From NCBI GenBank assembly GCA_963801045.1, contig CAWDDC010000003.1:930001-994000 (forward strand): a stretch of 64,000 nt of DNA, read 5' to 3'. Position 1 is the stretch's first letter. Every line of letters begins with the position of its first letter. Below the pieces are notes generated by a model. It made no database searches and was not told where the DNA came from. It saw only the letters and a program-made list of their open reading frames with translations. The position numbers and the translations under genes were made by a program. Below are positions 1 to 9,998 of the stretch, piece by piece. The stretch is from JACCWP01 sp963801045. Its GTDB lineage: Bacteria > Actinomycetota > Actinomycetes > Propionibacteriales > Nocardioidaceae.

Positions 1-1
1 G

Positions 2-193
2 GTGAAACGGCTGGGCGACGCCGAGGCGGCGGCGAAGGTCTATGCCGGCGTCGACCGACCGCTGGGCGCCGACGACGTGGCGGACGCGATCGGCTGGGTG
101 GCCACCCGGCCGTGGCACGTCAACGTCGACCGGCTGGTGCTCAAGCCGCGGGCGCAGGCCTCGCAGTACAAGATCTACCGCGCCGGCGGCTAG
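2..193 (+). CDS. C-terminal end of an SDR-family oxidoreductase (partial)
   Basis: Only the last 63 or so residues are in the window; the gene enters from the left edge, so the GTG at position 2 is probably an internal codon. The segment RPLGADDVADAIGWVATRP followed by HVNVDRLVLKP matches the C-terminal end of YdfG-like short-chain dehydrogenases (NADP-dependent 3-hydroxy acid dehydrogenase group), where this part packs against the Rossmann core. The catalytic Ser-Tyr-Lys residues lie outside the window, so substrate cannot be judged. It stops with TAG at 191-193, twelve bases before the typA start, and that stop overlaps the likely -10 element of typA. Confidence 0.7.
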   Translation: MKRLGDAEAAAKVYAGVDRPLGADDVADAIGWVATRPWHVNVDRLVLKPRAQASQYKIYRAGG

Positions 194-205
194 GCTCGAC
201 CTTCG
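191..205 (+). promoter_or_regulatory. Likely leaderless promoter of typA
   Basis: TAGGCT at 191-196 fits the actinobacterial -10 pattern TANNNT and ends eight bases before the GTG start at 205. No Shine-Dalgarno sequence is visible. The transcript would begin at or next to the start codon, a common arrangement in actinobacteria. This is inferred from spacing only. Confidence 0.4.
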
Positions 206-2096
206 TGCCTCCTTCCATTCGCAAGAGCCTGCGCAACGTCGCGATCGTCGCGCACGTCGACCACGGCAAGACCACGCTCGTCGACGCGATGCTCTGGCAG
301 ACCGGTGCGTTCCGGGCCAACCAGGACGTCGCCGACCGGGTGATGGACTCCGGCGACCTCGAGCGCGAGCGCGGCATCACGATCCTCGCCAAGAACACGG
401 CGGTGCGTTACGACGGTCCCGGGCACCGACGACGGTCCGGTCACCATCAACATCGTCGACACCCCCGGCCACGCCGACTTCGGCGGTGAGGTCGAGCGCG
501 GGCTGCTGATGGTCGACGGGGTGGTGCTGCTGGTCGACGCGTCGGAGGGGCCGCTGCCGCAGACCCGGTTCGTGCTGCGCAAGACGCTCGAGGCGCACCT
601 GCCGGTGGTGCTCGTGGTCAACAAGGTCGACCGGCCCGACGCCCGGATCTCCGAGGTGGTCGAGGAGACGTACGAGCTGCTGCTCGACCTGGCCGACGAC
701 CACGCGCTGGCGCGCAACGACCTGCTGGACCTGCCGGTGATCTACGCGTCGGCGCGGGCCGGCCGCGCGTCGCTGGAGCAGCCGGCCGACGGCGGCATGC
801 CCGACTCCGACGACCTGGAGCCGTTGTTCCGCACCATCCTCGACCAGGTGCCCGCGCCGGCGTACGACCCCGACGCCCCGCTGCAGGCACAGGTGACCAA
901 CCTGGACGCGTCGCCGTTCCTCGGCCGGATCGCCCTGTGCCGGGTGCACGCCGGCGTGCTGCGCAAGGGCAGCTCGGTGGCGTGGTGCCGGCGCGACGGG
1001 TCGGTCGAGCGGGTACGGATCTCCGAGCTGCTGCTGACCGACGCGCTCGACCGGGTGCCTGCCGACGAGGCCGGCCCGGGCGACATCGCGGCGATCGCCG
1101 GCATCCCGGACATCACCATCGGTGACACCCTCACCGACCCCGACGACCCGCAGCCGATGGATCCCATCACCATCGACGAGCCGGCGATCTCGATGACGAT
1201 CGGCACCAACACCTCGCCGCTGGCCGGGCGGGAGAAGGGCACCAAGGTCACGGCGCGACTGGTGCGCGAGCGGCTGGAGCGCGAGCTGATCGGCAACGTG
1301 TCGCTGCGCGTGCTCCCGACCGACACCCCGGACGCGTGGGAGGTGCAGGGCCGCGGCGAGCTGGCGCTCGCCGTGCTGGTCGAGACGATGCGCCGGGAGG
1401 GCTACGAGCTGACCGTCGGCAAGCCCGACGTGGTGACCCGCGAGGTCGACGGCGCGGTGCACGAGCCGGTGGAGCGGCTGACCATCGACGTGCCGGAGGA
1501 GTACCTCGGCGCGGTCACCCAGCTGCTCGCCGTGCGCCGCGGCCGGATGGAGCAGATGGTCAACCACGGCACCGGGTGGGTGCGGATGGAGTTCCTGGTG
1601 CCGGCCCGCGGGCTGATCGGGTTCCGTACCGACTTCCTCACCGACACCCGCGGCACCGGCATCGCCCACCACGTCTTCGAGCGGTACGAGGCGTGGGCCG
1701 GCGAGCTGAAGACCCGGCCCACCGGGTCGCTGGTCGCCGACCGCGTCGGGCGTCGCGACGTCGTTCGCGATGCACAACCTGCAGGAGCGCGGCAGCCTCT
1801 TCGTCGAGCCGGCGACCGAGGTCTACCAGGGCATGCTGGTCGGCGAGAACTCCCGCGGCGACGACATGGACGTCAACATCACCCGGGAGAAGAAGCTCAC
1901 CAACATGCGCTCGTCGACCGGCGAGGAGCTCGAGCGCCTCGTCCCCCCGCGCCGGCTCTCGCTGGAGCAGTCGCTGGAGTTCTGCCGCGACGACGAGTGC
2001 GTCGAGGTCACCCCCAACGCGATCCGGCTGCGCAAGACCGTGCTCGACTCCGCCGACCGGGCCAAGGCGCGCGGTCGCAAGCGCGCCCCCGCCTGA
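205..2096 (+). CDS. typA: Ribosome-associated GTPase TypA/BipA (two frame breaks)
   Basis: TypA/BipA is a translational GTPase of the EF-G family that binds the ribosome and supports growth under stress. The G1 motif AHVDHGKTTL is at residues 16-25, followed by RERGITI (G2), DTPGHADF (G3) and NKVDR (G4). The C-terminal half carries the EF-G-like domains and ends with the TypA-specific part (VYQGMLVGENSRGDDMDVN). The frame changes near 421 (GGTCCCGGGCACC has one base too many) and near 1747; removing one base at each gives about 629 residues, normal for the family. GTG at 205 is chosen because it gives the expected short N-terminus before the G1 motif. Confidence 0.93.
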
Positions 2097-2113
2097 CACC
2101 TCGCAGCGTGCGG

Positions 2114-2764
2114 TCAGCCGCGGCCCTGCTGGCGCGTCCACACGGCGGCGACCCACGGGTCCTCGGCCACGATGCGGTGCAGGGCGAGCACCGGCACCGT
2201 CCGGCCGCCGGCCAGCACGTCCACCCGGTCATGCGGATCGAAGCCGGTGCTGCGGATCCGGATGTCGGTGCGCCCGTTGGTCACGACGTGGGTGGCCTCG
2301 TCGTCGTCCGGCTTCGGCGTCAGCTCGTCGCGGGCGGTCAACCGCAGCAGCCGGTCGAGCGCCGTCGGGTCGCCGTTGGTCACGATGTCCACCCGGTCCG
2401 GGGTGATCGGCAGCCCCTGCACCGCCGCGCCCAGGCCGCCGGTCACCACCAGTGGACAGACCTCGGCCCACCGGCAGGCATGGTCGATCCAGTGCCGCCA
2501 GATGCCGTACTCCAGCTCCCACGCCAGCTCCTGACGATCCTCCGGAGGGCGTGGCCGCAGCGTCACGACCAGCTCGAGGCGGAGGGGCCGCACTAACTGG
2601 TCCAGCGTGCGCAGCCCCGGCAGTCGCACACCACTCTCCAGCCGCGACACCGTTGCCTGCGGCACCCCCGCCGCCGCGGCCAGCTGCTGCTGGGAGAGCT
2701 CGTGCACCCACCGCAGCCGGCGCACCTGCGCCCCCAGCCGTGCCGCGAGGCCGTCGTCGTCCAT
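2114..2764 (-). CDS. XRE-family regulator with nucleotidyltransferase-like C-terminal domain
   Basis: The 216-residue protein begins with a helix-turn-helix of the XRE type at about residues 5-60 (LSQQQLAAAAGVPQATVSRLESG, of which QATVSRLE is the recognition helix). The rest (VVTGGLGAAVQGLPITPDRVDIV, then DIRIRSTGF and DRVDVLAGG) looks like the non-catalytic nucleotidyltransferase-type fold found fused to XRE domains in many actinobacteria; this resemblance is my reading of the pattern. An alternative start lies 13 codons upstream at 2803, but the ATG at 2764 begins right before the HTH. It is convergent with typA, 17 bases away. No target operator was recognised. Confidence 0.75.
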   Translation of the reverse strand: MDDDGLAARLGAQVRRLRWVHELSQQQLAAAAGVPQATVSRLESGVRLPGLRTLDQLVRPLRLELVVTLRPRPPEDRQELAWELEYGIWRHWIDHACRWAEVCPLVVTGGLGAAVQGLPITPDRVDIVTNGDPTALDRLLRLTARDELTPKPDDDEATHVVTNGRTDIRIRSTGFDPHDRVDVLAGGRTVPVLALHRIVAEDPWVAAVWTRQQGRG

Positions 2765-2924
2765 GCCGCCAGCCTGCAGCGCCCGGGCCGCCGTCGACAG
2801 CACCTCCGCGAGCCCTGTGGACGACCGGAGGGCAGGGCAGGCGGGGGTACCTCGAGAATTCGGATGTCAGCGAGGCATCACGCCATGCGCTGCTGACATG
2901 GGGGTTGCGCAGGCAGGCCCTTCG

Positions 2925-4707
2925 CTAGGTGTCCCGGTCGGCCGGCCGGCTCCCGTTGGTGGGCGCGGCGCGGGTGGTGGAGGAGCCGCCCGTGCTGGGG
3001 TCGTCGGCGGCGGAGAGGGGTTCGACGACGAGGCCGAACTCCTCGCCGTGGTCGGTTACCCCGGTGACGACCGCGGCCTCGACCTTCTGGGTGCCGAGGT
3101 CCTCGCGCATGATGATCGGGTCGCTGCGCAGGTCGCGCATCAGCGAGATGCACATGCCGACCATCACCAGCACGAACGGGACCGCGGCGAGGATGGTGAG
3201 GTTCTTGAGCCCGTTCAGCGCCTCGCCGCCCTCACCGCCGATGATCAGCATGATCGCGGCGACGGCACCGGTGAGCACGCCCCAGAAGATCACCGTGGCC
3301 TTGCGCGGCTCGATGTTGCCGCGCTCGGACAGCGTGCCCATCACGATCGACGCCGCATCCGCCCCGGACACGAAGAAGATGCCGACCAGCACCATCACCA
3401 GCACGGTGGTGATCGAGGTGAGCGGGTAGGTGTCGAGCAGCTGGAACAGCGCGGAGTCGAAGTTGACGACACCGTTCTGCGCGAGGTTCCCGTCGACGTC
3501 CTGGGTGTGGATCGCCGCGCCGCCGAAGATCGCGAACCACACCAGGCTGACCAGGCTCGGCACCAGCAGCACGCCGGTGACGAACTGCCGGATCGTGCGT
3601 CCCCGGCTGATCCGGGCGATGAACATGCCGACGAAGGGCGTCCACGAGATCCACCACGCCCAGTAGAAGACCGTCCACGTGGACAGCCAGGTGGCCATCT
3701 CGTCGCCGCCGCTGGCCTCCGTACGCGCCGCCATCGACGCCAGCTGGTCGACGTAGTCGCCCATCGCCGTCGGGAGCAGCGACAGGATGAGCACGGTCGG
3801 GCCGACCACGAACACGAACACGGCGAGGGCGATCGCCAGCACCATGTTGATGTTGCTCAGCCACTGGATGCCCTTCGCCACGCCGGAGACGGCCGACGCG
3901 ACGAACGCCACGGTCAGCACCGCGATGATGCCGACCAGCAGTGGCGTGGCCACCTCGCCGGCCCAGCCGTTGAACTCGATGCCGCTGCCGATCTGCAGCG
4001 TGCCGAGGCCCAGCGACGCGGCCGAGCCGAACAGCGTCGCGAAGATCGCCAGGATGTCGATCACCCGGCCGGCCGGGCCCTCGGTCCGCTTGCCGAGCAG
4101 CGGGGCGAACGTCGAGCTGATCAGCTGCGAGCGGCCGCGCCGGAACGTGCCGTAGGCGATGGCGATGCCGACGACGGCGTAGATCGCCCACGGGTGCAGC
4201 GTCCAGTGGAACAGCGTGGTCGCCATCGCGGTCTGCATGGCCTCGCTGGTCTCCGGGCTCGACCGTGCCGGGCGGAGGGGCCACGTAGTGCTGCAGCGGC
4301 TCGGCGACGCCGTAGAACATCAGCCCGATGCCCATGCCGGCGCTGAACATCATCGCGATCCACGACACGGTGCGGAACTCGGGCTTCTCGTCGTCGCCGC
4401 CGAGCGGGATCTTCCCGTACCGGCTGGCGGCCAGCCAGATCACGAAGACCACGAACAGGGTGGCGAGCAGCACGAACGCCCAGCCGAGGTTGTGCATGCT
4501 CCAGGTCAGACCCTTGTTCGACGCCTTGGTGAGGCTCGAGGTGCTGACCGCGCCCCAGACGACGAACGCGATCGCCAGCGCCCCGGTGACGCCGAAGACC
4601 ACCCGGTCGAGCCGGCCCCCGCCCTCGGGCGGGTCCGGCTCCGCGTGCCCCGCGCGTGCGTCCAGCAGGTCCGGCTGCTCGGCGGAGGGACGGTCGGTGG
4701 TGGCCAT
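2925..4707 (-). CDS. BCCT-family betaine/choline/carnitine transporter (one frame break)
   Basis: BCCT proteins are twelve-helix sodium- or proton-coupled importers of compatible solutes such as glycine betaine. The family signatures are present: GMGIGLMFYGVAEP in the N-terminal half, WTLHPWAIY, and WTVFYWAWWISWTPFVG. The frame breaks near 4258; with one base removed the protein is about 593 residues, typical of BetP/OpuD-type carriers. The N-terminus (first 30 residues) is hydrophilic. A GGAGGG ribosome site precedes the ATG at 4707. The C-terminal tail of about 60 residues is hydrophilic, as in BCCT members that sense osmolarity, but the regulatory role is inference. Substrate cannot be told from sequence. 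Confidence 0.9.
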
Positions 4708-4726
4708 CCCTCCACGTTATGACGTA

Positions 4727-5224
4727 CTAGACAAATCCGTGCAAGGTGGTCTCCGCCTCGGCTCCGAACGCGACGAACCGCACCAGCTCGACCGACGACG
4801 GCGTGTCCCGCACGGTCTGCACCGCGATCCGGGCCGCGTCGTCCAGCGGCCACCCGTAGATGCCGGCCGAGACCAGCGGCGAGGCGAGCGTGCGGGCACC
4901 GATCTCGTCGGCGACCCGGACGGCCTCGCGGTAGCAGGACGCGAGCAGGTCGGGGTCGGTCTGGCCCGCGTGCCGGTTGGGGCCGACGACGTGGATCACG
5001 AACCGCGCGGGCAGGTCCCCGGCGGTCGTCCAGCCGGCCGACCCGGTAGGGAGCCCGTCGGGGAAGCGCCGCACGCAGTCGGCGAGGATCTCGGGTCCGC
5101 CCGCGCGGTGGATCGCGCCGTCGACTCCGCCGCCGCCGCGCATCCGCGAGTTGGCCGCGTTGAGCACCGCGTCGACGTCCTGGTGGGTGATGTCGCCGCG
5201 TACGACCTCGACGGTCGGGGTCAC
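4727..5224 (-). CDS. Macrodomain protein, O-acetyl-ADP-ribose deacetylase type
   Basis: This 165-residue protein is a stand-alone macrodomain, the fold that binds ADP-ribose and in YmdB-like proteins hydrolyses O-acetyl-ADP-ribose or mono-ADP-ribosyl esters. The signature runs GDITHQDVDAVLNAANSRM followed by GGGGVDGAIHRAGG near residues 10-42, with the conserved Asn and the glycine-rich loop. A second loop, SAGIYGWPLD, is near residue 120. The frame is intact. It overlaps the upstream DUF2516 gene by four bases (ATGA), so the two are probably cotranscribed. Confidence 0.88.
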   Translation of the reverse strand: MTPTVEVVRGDITHQDVDAVLNAANSRMRGGGGVDGAIHRAGGPEILADCVRRFPDGLPTGSAGWTTAGDLPARFVIHVVGPNRHAGQTDPDLLASCYREAVRVADEIGARTLASPLVSAGIYGWPLDDAARIAVQTVRDTPSSVELVRFVAFGAEAETTLHGFV

Positions 5225-5538
5225 CGCCGCCCCGGGCCGAGCTCGCGCAGCGCGGGACGGACGTCGGCGAGGTAGACGAAGGCGGCGACCGTGCCGATGA
5301 GGTTGAGGATGCTGATGGGCTGCCAGATCAGCATGTTGGCGACCAGGAACAGCCCGAGCACGATCAGCCAGAAGTTCTTGCTCTGCTTGTCAGCCGCGGC
5401 GAACGCGCCGGCCGGGCGGGTCGTGGCGTCGATGAACGCGAAGGCCTTGCACGCGAACAGCCCAAGCGAGATCAGCAGCTCGATGCTGCCCATCGTCGCG
5501 AACAGGCCCAGGTCGGTCACGGCACCGAGGGTAACCAC
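5221..5538 (-). CDS. DUF2516 family membrane protein
   Basis: The 105-residue protein has hydrophobic segments near residues 8-30, 53-72 and 72-92 and the actinobacterial DUF2516 pattern (DATTRPAGAFAAADKQSKNFW). Function is unknown. Its place directly downstream of an HBHA-like gene and its XRE regulator matches the order Rv0474-Rv0475-Rv0476 in mycobacteria, which supports the assignment. The last four bases overlap the macrodomain gene. Confidence 0.8.
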   Translation of the reverse strand: MVTLGAVTDLGLFATMGSIELLISLGLFACKAFAFIDATTRPAGAFAAADKQSKNFWLIVLGLFLVANMLIWQPISILNLIGTVAAFVYLADVRPALRELGPGRR

Positions 5539-5613
5539 CCCGCACGATCATCCGCGCCGCACGCGGGGGCGTACTGCGCGGATGATCGGGGTGGTCGGGG
5601 TGAACGGGGTGGG

Positions 5614-6191
5614 TCAGTCGCCGACCTTCTTGGCGGCGTCGGTCGTCGCGTCCTTGGCGGCCGCGGCGGTCTTGGCCGCGCTGGTGCCGGTGGCCTTCGC
5701 GCGGGTCTTGGTCGCCGAGGCGGAGCTCTTGGCCGACTTCTTGGCGGTCGAGGCGCTCTTCTTGGCCGTCGAGGTCGTCTTCTTGGCCGACTTCTTGGCG
5801 GTCGTGGTCGCGCCCTTGGCCTGCGACGCGGTGGTCTTGGCCTGCGCCTGGTGTTCTTGGTCGACTGCTGGTTGCGGATGCGGTCCACCAGGTGCTCGCC
5901 ACGCTCGGCGAGGTCGCCGTACGTCTGCAGCGCCTGGGTGAGCGCAAGGCTCAGCGTCTCGGCCGCGGTCGCCTGCGCCTTGTCCGGCAGCGCACGCAGC
6001 TGCTCGGGCAGGTCCCGCAGCTCGGCGACGAGCTGGTCGACCCGCTCCTGCGCGGCGGCCTGCGCCTTGCCGGAGGCGCCCTCGACGTCGATGCTCTTGG
6101 CGCCGGTGCGGATGCGCTCGACGACGAAGTCGCCGGCGCCCACGATCGCCTGGACGGCGGTGGAGTTCTTGATCTGGTCGGTCAGGGGCAT
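5614..6191 (-). CDS. HBHA-like coiled-coil protein with Lys/Ala-rich tail (one frame break)
   Basis: The first 120 residues are a predicted amphipathic coiled coil (AQAAAQERVDQLVAELRD, then LPDKAQATAAETLSLALTQ), like mycobacterial heparin-binding haemagglutinin. After a frame break near 5850, the tail reads as Lys/Ala repeats (TTAKKSAKKTT, STAKKSASTAKKSAK, DAAKKVGD), the kind that binds sulfated glycans or nucleic acid in HBHA and histone H1-like proteins. The total is about 192 residues, close to HBHA (199). The start ATG at 6191 follows the upstream XRE gene by 10 bases. A Lys-rich heparin-binding tail is notable next to a possible sulfated-glycan system, but a link is speculative. Confidence 0.75.
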
Positions 6192-6201
6192 GCGGTCCTC
6201 C

Positions 6202-6597
6202 TCAGGAGGGTTGGGTGTCCGTCTCGTCCGCAGCCGCGTCCTCGCGGCGGAACGACGTGTAGATGTCGAGCAGCACGTTCTTGTGCCGCTCGCTGAGCGT
6301 GGGGTCGGCGAGCACGGCGAGCTCCACCGACCGTGACCCGTCCTCGTCCGGGTCGAGGATGCCCGCGCGTACGTACAGCGTCTCCGCCGAGACCCGCAGG
6401 GCCTTGGCGAGCTGCTGCAGGACCTCCGCAGAGGGCTTGCGCAGCCCGCGCTCGACCTGGCTGAGGTACGGGTTGGACACACCGGCCAGGTCCGCGAGCT
6501 GCCGTAGTGACAGCTTGGCCTGGCGCCGCTGCTCGAGCAGGTAGTCGCCGACACTGCCGACGGTCCCGCTCACGTCCAACTTGGCCACGCCTCCCAC
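6202..6597 (-). CDS. XRE-family regulator upstream of the HBHA-like gene
   Basis: The 131-residue protein has an HTH at about residues 17-75 (LRQLADLAGVSNPYLSQVERG, then KPSAEVLQQLAKALRVS). It matches the Rv0474 type of regulator that precedes hbhA in mycobacteria. The C-terminal tail (VLADPTLSERHKNVLLDIYTSF) is a conserved helix in this group. The frame is intact. It is the first gene of the minus-strand block XRE, HBHA-like, DUF2516, macrodomain. An inverted repeat just upstream (6612-6627) is a candidate autoregulatory operator. Confidence 0.85.
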   Translation of the reverse strand: MGGVAKLDVSGTVGSVGDYLLEQRRQAKLSLRQLADLAGVSNPYLSQVERGLRKPSAEVLQQLAKALRVSAETLYVRAGILDPDEDGSRSVELAVLADPTLSERHKNVLLDIYTSFRREDAAADETDTQPS

Positions 6598-6611
6598 TGT
6601 GCTAGCAGCCT

Positions 6612-6627
6612 GCTTGCTCCTGCAAGC
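6612..6627. promoter_or_regulatory. Inverted repeat upstream of the XRE/HBHA operon
   Basis: GCTTGC-TCCT-GCAAGC is a perfect 6-4-6 inverted repeat located 15 bases upstream of the XRE start codon. Its position in the promoter region of a regulator gene suggests an operator. No published consensus was matched. Confidence 0.35.
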
Positions 6628-6675
6628 GCAGCGACCGTGAGCCCGCTCACGCCGGTGCGAGCGGATCAGCCGGGG

Positions 6676-7654
6676 TCAGCAGCGGGTCAGCGCGGGAGGC
6701 CAGACCGCGCGCACCTCGCCCACCGGGCGACCTCCGCCGAGCACCGGCCCGGCGGCGAGCTCGTCGAGCACCGGGTCGTCGACGCCGAGCGCCTGCAGCG
6801 CCGCCGCCATCAGCACCGGCCGGGCCCGGGCACCGCCGTCGTCGATCTTCAGCGCGACCGTGCGCCCGTCCGGCAGCGCCACCGCGTAGCACGCCTCCGC
6901 CCCGGCCTTGCCGATCGTGCCGGGCAGCGCCCGCAGCAGCCGGGCCTCGTCCCGGGTGGTCCCGCTCACGTGCTCCGGGTACGCCCGCACCGCCTCCGCG
7001 ACCCGCGCCTCGGCCGTGCCCGCCGCGGCTGTCTGTATCTGCCCGAGGCCCCGGGCAAGACCAGACAGGCTGGTGGCGAGGAGGGGGGCGCCGCAGCCGT
7101 CGACGCCGGTCGCGGCCACCGGCTCGCCGGCACAGCTCGGCGAACGTCGCCGCGATCGGCCTGCTGCAGCGGGTGCGCCGGGTCGCGGTAGGTGGCGGTG
7201 TCCCAGCCGCGCAGGACGCAGGTGGCGAGCATCGCCGCGTGCTTGCCCGAGCAGTTCATCTGCAACGGCGAGCGCTGCCCGCCCGCCCGGATCGCGTCCT
7301 CCCGGGCGGTGTCGTCGAGCGGCCAGTCCGGCGGCGTCTGCAGCGCGCGCTCGTCCAGCCCGGCGCCGGCCAGGATCCGCCGCACCGCCTCCAGGTGGAA
7401 CGGCTCGCCCGAGTGCGACGCGCAGGCCAGCGCCAGCAGGTCGGGAGGCAGGTCGAGCCCGAGCCGCACCATCGCGGCTCGCCTGCAGCCGGCTTGTTGC
7501 ACGAGCGCGGGAAGATCGGCGAGACCGTGTCGCCGTAAGCGAACAGCACCGCCCCGACCGGGTCGACCGCGACCACGGCCCCGCGGTGGCGCGCCTCGAC
7601 GAAGCCGGACCGCACGACCTCGGCCACCACGGGTTGCAGGGTCGGGTCCGTCAC
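6676..7654 (-). CDS. Asparaginase II family protein (four probable single-base insertions)
   Basis: The three frame segments together read as a full actinobacterial-type asparaginase II (Pfam Asparaginase_II): SGFVEARHRGAVVAVDPVG, NCSGKHAAMLATC with the catalytic-region SGKHA motif, and GVDGCGAPLLATSLSGLAR. The family hydrolyses asparagine or related amides. Each of the two frame transitions (near 7490 and 7150) is best explained by two inserted bases: removal gives KPLQASAMVRLGL and PLQQAIAATFAELCGEPV. About 324 residues result, normal for the family. GTG at 7654 is the first start that keeps the conserved N-terminus. It is divergent from the APS kinase gene, 30 bases away. Confidence 0.85.
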
Positions 7655-7672
7655 GAGCGGCGACGCTAGCCC

Positions 7673-7685
7673 TACGATCGGTGGG
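7673..7685 (+). promoter_or_regulatory. Likely leaderless promoter of the APS kinase gene
   Basis: TACGAT at 7673-7678 is a good -10 element, six bases ahead of the GTG at 7685, and there is no ribosome site. This fits a leaderless transcript. Position-based inference. Confidence 0.4.
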
Positions 7686-8972
7686 TGCCGCAGTGGACCC
7701 CGACCCAGCGCGAGCTCGACGACCTCGATCTCCTGACGCTGGGCCTCTTCACCGACGGAGCCACCGACCTCACCGGTTTCACCCGCCCCGAGGGCGACCA
7801 CGGCGTCCCCGGGCTCGCCCTGTTCGTCCCGCCCGAGGTCGCTGACCCAGCGCAGGAGGCCGGCACGCTGGACCTGCTGGACCCGGAGGGTGTGCCGCTG
7901 GCGCGGCTGACCGTGCAGGAGACCTACCCCGACCGGGGGCAGCCGGCGTGACCGGGTGGGCCTGGTCGGCCCGCTGGAGCGGCTCGCGCACACCGAGTAC
8001 GGCCCGTTCCGGCGCTACGTGCACCCGCCGACCGAGCCGGCGGGGCGGCTCGTCGTGCCGGTGGTGGAGGCGCTCACCAAGGACGATCTGGGCGCAGTGG
8101 CCGACGCCGCAGCCGGGGCCGGGCTGCGCCCGCTGCTGCTGGCCTGCATCGGCGCCGGGTCGCCGCGCACGCTGTCCGCGACCGGGCTGGTCCGGGCCAC
8201 GCTCGCCGCGGCCACCCAGCTGACCGACGCCGACGTGGTGGCCGTGCCGGTCGCCCGCCGGGACCCGTCGGGACCGGAGACGGCCGAGGACCTCGCCCTG
8301 CGCGACCGGGTCGCCGCGGCGTACGGCACGGCCGTCCACCACCCGACGTACGAGGGTGAGCTCCCCACCGACGTGGCCGCCGTCGTCGACAGCGACCGGC
8401 CACCCCGGAGCCGACGCGGCGTGGTGGTGTTCTTCACCGGGCTGTCCGGGTCGGGCAAGTCGACCATCGCCCGGGCGCTCTACGACACCGTGCTCGAGCG
8501 CGGCGACCGGACCGTCACCAGCCTGGACGGCGACGTGGTCCGCCACCACCTGTCCAAGGGACTCGGCTTCTCCCGCGAGGACCGCGAGACCAACATCCGC
8601 CGGATCGGCTGGGTGGGCGCGGAGATCAGCCGGCACGGCGGTGTGGCGATCTGCTCCCCCATCGCGCCCTTCGACGCGACCCGCCAGGAGGTGCGCGCCA
8701 TGACCGCCGAGGCCGGCGGAGGGTTCGTGCTCGTGCACGTCGCGACGCCGCTCGAGGAGTGCGAGCGACGGGACCGCAAGGGCCTCTACGCCCGGGCCAG
8801 GGCCGGCGAGATCCCCGACTTCACCGGCATCTCCTCGCCGTACGAGGCTCCCGACGACGCCGACGCCGTCATCGACACCACCGGCCGGACGATCGCCGAC
8901 TGTCTCGACGACGTGCTCGAGGTGCTGCACCGCGAGGGCTGGCTGGCACCGACTCCCGACAACGGCCGCTGA
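7685..8972 (+). CDS. cysC: Adenylylsulfate kinase with N-terminal ATP-sulfurylase-like domain (one frame break)
   Basis: APS kinase phosphorylates adenylylsulfate to PAPS, the donor for sulfotransferases. The C-terminal 190 residues are a complete kinase: P-loop GLSGSGKST, DGDVVRHHLSKGLGFSREDR, and the substrate lid GLYARARAGEIPDFTGISSPYEAP. The first 230 residues (LTLGLFTDG, TVQETYPDR, VGPLERLAHTEYGPFRRYV, RPLLLACIGAGSPRTLS) resemble a shortened ATP sulfurylase region without the HxxH nucleotide motif that I can see, so it may be a non-catalytic domain. The frame breaks near 7940 (one extra G in CGGGGGC); whole length is about 428 residues. The real ATP sulfurylase, CysDN, lies 1 kb downstream on the same strand. 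Confidence 0.88.
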
Positions 8973-9003
8973 CCCGGCTTCCCCACCCGACCGGAGACCT
9001 CCC

Positions 9004-9931
9004 ATGGACGTGGACCAGACCATGATCCTGATCGGCGTGACCGGTCTGCTGATCGGCGCCGTCGTCGGGCTGACCGGGATGGGCGGCGGGGCGCTGATGA
9101 CGCCGGCGCTGATCTTCCTGGGCATCAACCCGACGGCGGCGGTCGCCAACGACCTGGTCGCCGCCGCGATCTACAAGAGCGTGGGCGCCGGCGTGCACTG
9201 GCGCGAGGGCTCGCCCAACCTGCGGCTGGCGATGTGGCTCGGCATCGGCTCGGTGCCGTGCGCGTTCGCCGGGGCGTTCATCATCCGCGCCATCGGCGGC
9301 GAGGGCGAGCAGGACGCGTTCGTCAAGGTCGCGATCGGCTGCGCGCTGCTGCTGGCCGCCGCGACGTACGTCCTCCGACTGCTGGTGAACCTGCGCGAGG
9401 TGAGCCGCGGAGCCGAGCGGCACGACTCCGACCCGGTCATCCGGCCGGTGGCCACGGTGGCGCTCGGCGCGGTCGGCGGCATGCTCGTCGGGCTCACCTC
9501 GGTGGGGTCCGGGTCGGTGATCATGGTCACGCTGCTGCTGCTCTACCCGGGCCTGCAGGCGGTGTCGCTGGTCGGCACCGACCTCGTGCAGGCGGTGCCG
9601 CTCGTGCTCGCCGCCGCGATCAGCCACGTGATCGTCACCGGGATCGACTGGGACGTGCTGATCCCGCTCGTGATCGGCGCGATCCCCGGCATCTGGTTCG
9701 GCTCCAGCGTCGCCAACCGGATCCCGCAGATGTTCATCCGGCGCGGCATCGTGCTGCTGCTGTTCGTCACCGGTCTCGGCCTCGTCGGCGTCGACCCGGT
9801 GCTGGCGCTCGTCGCCGGGCGCGGTGGCCTTCGCGCTCGGCACGGTCGGCTGGGCACTGCTGCGGCGCCGCTACGGCCTGCCGGCGTTCGCCACCATCGC
9901 CCGGATGGGGGCGCCGGACCACCCCGTCTGA
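9004..9931 (+). CDS. TauE/SafE family permease (one frame break)
   Basis: The TauE/SafE family comprises eight-helix carriers often linked to export or import of sulfite, sulfoacetate and related anions. The sequence has the paired glycine-rich repeat motifs GLTGMGGGALMTPALIFLG near residue 22 and GLTSVGSGSVIMVTLLLLYP near residue 165. The frame changes near 9818; the restored C-terminus ends ARMGAPDHPV and stops at 9929-9931, giving about 308 residues. It lies between the APS kinase and cysD on the same strand, so a role in sulfur anion transport is likely. A GGAGACC ribosome site precedes the ATG. Confidence 0.85.
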
Positions 9932-9998
9932 CCTGCGAAGTCGTCGATCGGCGACGGTCCCGTTTCGCGGCGATGTGAACGGCACGGCCCCGAGTCGG

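Noticed and set aside
377..1777. A 466-codon open frame on the minus strand opposite typA
   Set aside because: It lies wholly opposite typA, has the His/Arg/Val-rich composition typical of GC-rich shadow frames, and shows no domain.
205..2096. Programmed frameshifting in typA and other genes
   Set aside because: No slippery heptamer or conserved stimulatory element is seen, breaks occur at arbitrary points in unrelated families, and they share one error-like pattern.
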